A stretch of 64,000 nucleotides of DNA from Corythoichthys intestinalis. Taxonomy: Eukaryota; Chordata; Actinopteri; Syngnathiformes; Syngnathidae. The number at the start of each line of letters is the position of its first letter. Within the stretch, counting starts at the first letter, position 1. The notes beneath the pieces were generated by a model. It saw only the letters and a program-made list of their open reading frames with translations, ran no database searches and was not told the DNA's origin. Below, in pieces: positions 60,904 through 64,000 of the stretch. The stretch spans positions 317,501-381,500 of the forward strand of contig NC_080395.1 in assembly GCF_030265065.1 (NCBI RefSeq), written 5' to 3'. The position numbers were made by a program, and so were the translations under genes.

Positions 60904-61672
60904 TTATTCAGCATTGCCGTGTCGGCATTTGTGTTGTCTCAGCTGACAGGAAGTGGCAAACTTCTCCTGACGGGTGTCGCATCGGTAGGATTTGTCTCCC
61001 GCGTGTTTACGGGCGTGAACGTTCAGGTTCCCTTTCTGCGCGAAGCTCTCGCCGCAAACGATGCAAGCGAAAGGTTTCTCCCCCGTGTGTGTTCTAGTGT
61101 GTTTCCTCAAGCTGCCTTACAGCGCAAAGGTCTTACCGCACATGCGGAGCAGGGGAAGGGTTTCTCCCCCGTGTGCGTCCGCAAGTGCTTGGTCAGGTTC
61201 CCCTTCCTGCGAGAAGCTCTCGCCGCACAGTGAGCAGGGGAAGGGTTTCTCCCCGGTGCGCGTCCTCGCGTGCGTGGTCAGGCTGACCTTCTGCGAGAAT
61301 CTCTCGCCACGCACCGAGCAGGGGAAAGGTCTCTCGCCGCTGTGCGTCCTCATGTGAATCGTCAGCGTGCCCTTGAGCGAGAAGCTACCGCGCACACGGA
61401 GCAGACGAAGGGTTTCTGACAGGCGTGGATCGTCACGTGGCCCGCGAGCCGCTCGAAGCTCTTGCCGCAAAACGGGCAGATGAAGATGTCCTCTCGGTCG
61501 CCGGCGCGTCGGGTCTTCTCGGGCCATCCTTGGCGGCGGTCCGCCTTCTCTTAGCCCTTCACGACCACGCGGATGACCGGGAAGTCCTCTTCCTCCGTGC
61601 GCTCCAGACCGACGTCCGCTTCCTGCTGTTCCTCTTTGACGTGAAGGCTCTCCGGGGACGCCGTTTCCTCGT
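60904..61672 (-). pseudogene. C2H2 zinc-finger gene, last exon, decayed
   Basis: After the acceptor CTCGCAG at 61673 the exon reads DEETASPESLHVKEEQQEAD and EEEDFPVIRVVVKG, a linker type common in fish multi-finger genes, then an in-frame TAA. Fingers follow: CPFCGKSFERLAGHVTIH; CSVC then a frame change; SFSLKGTLTIHMRTH; CSVRGERFSQKVSLTTH (cysteine and histidine lost); CSLCGESFSQEG then a second frame change; an in-frame TAA after [28 protein letters not shown]; and a final degenerate finger ending KCRHGNAE. At least two stops and two frame changes make it a pseudogene. Confidence 0.78.
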
Positions 61673-61734
61673 CTGCGAGACACGACGAGACCGACGCACG
61701 TCGTCAAATACGACCGTGAGGTATTTAATTCATG

Positions 61735-62600
61735 ACTTTGACTATTTTGTTGAAGTTAGGCTGACAGCAAATGAATGGATGTATCATTCTGTGTCAGCCG
61801 ACCTCCCGCTTCAAATGGAGTGGCCGTCTACGAGGGGCAAACTCCTGAAGTGGGATGCTTTGCTAAGAGTCTTTATTGCTCGATTGCTGTGTCCAACTCT
61901 CGTGCACTCTCTCTAATGAGCCGGAACGCGAGCGGCTCTTTATCAGGTCTGTCACGTGACTGACGCAGCCGGTAACGCGCTCGGCCAATCAGACACACAA
62001 TTACGGTGGGTGAATTATGTCCAACAAAAGGGTCACCACACTCCTTTCATTTCACAGCAGGATGATTGGGCGCTACACGATTGGACGTCTGTTACTGTCA
62101 TTGGCTCTGCAAGAGTACTGTATATAGAATGTGGGCTTCAATCATTGGCCATCGTTCACAGCACTAGACGTCCAATCCATTTGCAGTGCTGCTCCTGGCC
62201 TAAATCGATTGGACGTCTGTTAGTGATCAGCTCATCTCAATTCACAGCAAACGGATGACTGGACACCAAGTGATTGAACGTCAATGGCGGTGACAGAGTT
62301 CCAGGTTTACTTGTCGCGCGACGAACAATCCGGTTAGGAACAAATAAGTATGCTATGAACAGTAAAGTGTCAACTGAGTATTTATTTGAATGCGATGCAT
62401 GTATCACTATAACGCCAACGCGCCCTTACTATGTAGGCTATAGCTTATGGATTTGTATGGGAGAAAAAAATATTGGACGGGTTGAAACGAGAAACGTTTT
62501 TTGGGGTGGAGAAGCAGTTTCACGCTTCCAATAAAAACAGTGAATGAATCAGGAAAAAATGCCACCCTTTGGTGCGAGAGTCCATTTGTGCGTCCGCTGG
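61735..62600. other. Spacer with foldback-family copies
   Basis: GACGTCCAATCCATTTGCAG at about 62168 and CGATTGGACGTCTGTTA at about 62206 form one inverted pair. Others lie near 61800 and 62084. No gene is recognised. Confidence 0.5.
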
Positions 62601-62839
62601 TCAACGTCCTTGTCGCCGCTTCTCTTCTCTTCTCCTCGTTTTAGCATGTTGCTAACATCCGCCATCCTTTTTTTGCAGATAACGTGCTCATATAGCCCGG
62701 GGACGAACGAGTTAGTCAACGACCGAAAGCACAACGCTCACGTCTTGCGCACCGGTGGGTGAGCAAAGAAAAAAAAGCGCAGTCGGAGTTGACGAACAAT
62801 CCAACTTCTCGCCTTGGTTGTTCTTTCCAAGAACGAGGT

Positions 62840-62945
62840 GGTCTGCGCATGCGCAGCGAGCTGGCCATCTTTGGTAGCAAATAGAAGAGACGGCGAATGC
62901 GAGCTGAGCTGAGCTGAGCCGTCGCCGCACGGCGGCCATCTTGGA
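62840..62945 (-). promoter_or_regulatory. NRF1/YY1-type promoter
   Basis: CTGCGCATGCGCAG, a palindromic NRF1 site, lies at 62843-62856. GCCATCTT (YY1 type) occurs at about 62864 and 62935. The minus strand then reads AAGATGGCCGCCGTGCGG, where ATGGCCGCC could start a first exon. Position and strand fit the promoter of the zinc-finger gene at 60904-61672. The link is inferred. Confidence 0.5.
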
Positions 62946-62984
62946 AAGGGCCAAGACCCTCCTAGTACACTTGGACAAAATTGG

Positions 62985-63500
62985 TCACTGATAAAAAAAT
63001 AAAATCTGATGGAGAAAATAAAGATTTAAAAAAATAATCGACAATAGCTAACATTTTAAGCATTCCAAAATGTTACCCTAAAATTCCAAAGCTTTAAAGT
63101 TCCTTTAAGAAATATTTAAAACAGTGGATAGGTAAAAATAGTTGACATAAAAAGTTAATGAACAAATATGATATAGTCCAAAAGTAATGCTAGAAGTACT
63201 TTTAAAACCATCAAGTTGATAAAGAAAATATAAAAAACATTTACACGCTTAGGTTGAATGACGGCAATAGACGTCTGACCCACTTGGAGTGAGATCACGC
63301 GATCGGTGCCGGTCCTCCGCGGGCGGCCCGAATGGATCGCAGACATCGGGAAACGAATGAAAAGAAAAAAACTACCAGTGACACGATTTAGGTCATTTAT
63401 TTAGCATCTTCCTAGTCTCCTTAGGGTTACAAACTGTGGGATAAACATAGAATAAGACAACATTCGCATACTAAAAAGACCAAGGAATTCAATTTCCTGT
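62985..63500. other. AT-rich spacer
   Basis: No gene is seen. A half foldback unit (GGCAATAGACGTCTGACCCA) is at about 63262. Confidence 0.5.
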
Positions 63501-63505
63501 GAAAT

Positions 63506-64000
63506 TTAATCCTCAAAATGGGTTTGCGCACTGCCGCCCTCTCCGGCGCACACGTGTTTTTCGAGTTGCTCCTTGAGCGCAAACGTGCCCGAGCACGAGT
63601 CGCAGTTAAGAGACTTGTCGCCGTCGAGACCGTGCGCGTTGAGCGTTCCTTTGACGGAGAACGTCTGGCCGCGCGCGTCGCAGGAGAAGGGCCCGTCGCC
63701 GGTGTGGACGCGGGCGTGTCCGATCAGATGGCCCTTCTGAGCGAAGCCTTCGCCGCAAAAGGAGCACTTGAAGGGTTTCTCGCCGGCGTGCGAGCGCATG
63801 TGCTGGATCAGGGCCGGGCGTACGCCGAAGCCGGCGTCGCACTCGCTGCACTTGAAGGGTTTCTCGCCCGTGTGCTTGCGGGCGTGTCGCATCAAGTTGC
63901 CTTTGAGGGAGAAGCGTTTGCCGCAGAAGGAGCACGTGAAGGGTTTCTCGCCCGTGTGCGTCCTCATGTGGTAAACCAAATGGGCCTTGCGGATGAAGCG
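63506..64000 (-). CDS. C2H2 zinc-finger protein, C-terminal part
   Basis: A predicted nuclear DNA-binding protein, open to the right window edge. In order the fingers are: a partial one ending RFIRKAHLVYHMRTH; CSFCGKRFSLKGNLMRHARKH; CSECDAGFGVRPALIQHMRSH; CSFCGEGFAQKGHLIGHARVH; CDARGQTFSVKGTLNAHG, with second cysteine and histidine lost; and CDSCSGTFALKEQLEKHVC. TGEKPF-type linkers join most fingers. The stop is at 63506-63508, after a short tail (GEGGSAQTHFED). No frameshift is seen here, unlike its two neighbours. Upstream exons are outside the window. Targets cannot be predicted. Confidence 0.88.
   Translation of the reverse strand, partial: RFIRKAHLVYHMRTHTGEKPFTCSFCGKRFSLKGNLMRHARKHTGEKPFKCSECDAGFGVRPALIQHMRSHAGEKPFKCSFCGEGFAQKGHLIGHARVHTGDGPFSCDARGQTFSVKGTLNAHGLDGDKSLNCDSCSGTFALKEQLEKHVCAGEGGSAQTHFED

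Overview
The window looks like a teleost fish chromosome segment, most likely percomorph. Genes have many short exons with introns down to about 65 bp, and the repeats are typical of fish: Tc1/mariner, hAT, TTAA-target and ISL2EU-like DNA transposons, plus L1-, Rex1/L2- and R2-like LINE pieces. A syngnathid is possible from the dispersed repeats but cannot be proven here. No viral or LTR element was recognised. All exon maps were built by eye from homology and splice sites; codon phases were checked across every junction.

Layout. 1-5.1 kb is transposon debris: an ISL2EU-like element carrying THAP and YqaJ-type exons, then a 5'-truncated L1 split by a hAT element. 5.2-21.0 kb (minus) holds 17 in-phase exons of adamts17, from signal peptide to spacer domain; the TSP1/PLAC end lies left of the window. 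Its introns carry a Rex1-like LINE, a piggyBac-like element inside a tandem array, a decayed Tc1 and an A-rich tract. 21.9-23.4 kb (minus) is a three-exon agouti-related peptide gene, probably agrp2. 24-30 kb is gene-poor. 30.5-40.9 kb (minus) is a complete PYD-FISNA-NACHT-LRR receptor gene whose LRR exons form a regular array of about 340 bp units split by two copies of one TTAA-target transposon. 42-49.6 kb is a transposon graveyard with three-deep nesting. 49.97-56.1 kb (plus) is a complete tollip gene. 57.6-58.4 kb is a tandemly duplicated SAP-like fragment. 59.2-64 kb (minus) holds three C2H2 zinc-finger gene ends, two decayed and one open to the window edge.

Two sequence families recur across introns and spacers. 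One is a loose repeat built on ATCAACAGGAAGTGACC. The other is a foldback family built on GACGTCCAATCCATTTGAAG. The NLR gene and tollip, both from innate-immune families, lie about 9 kb apart and are transcribed divergently.
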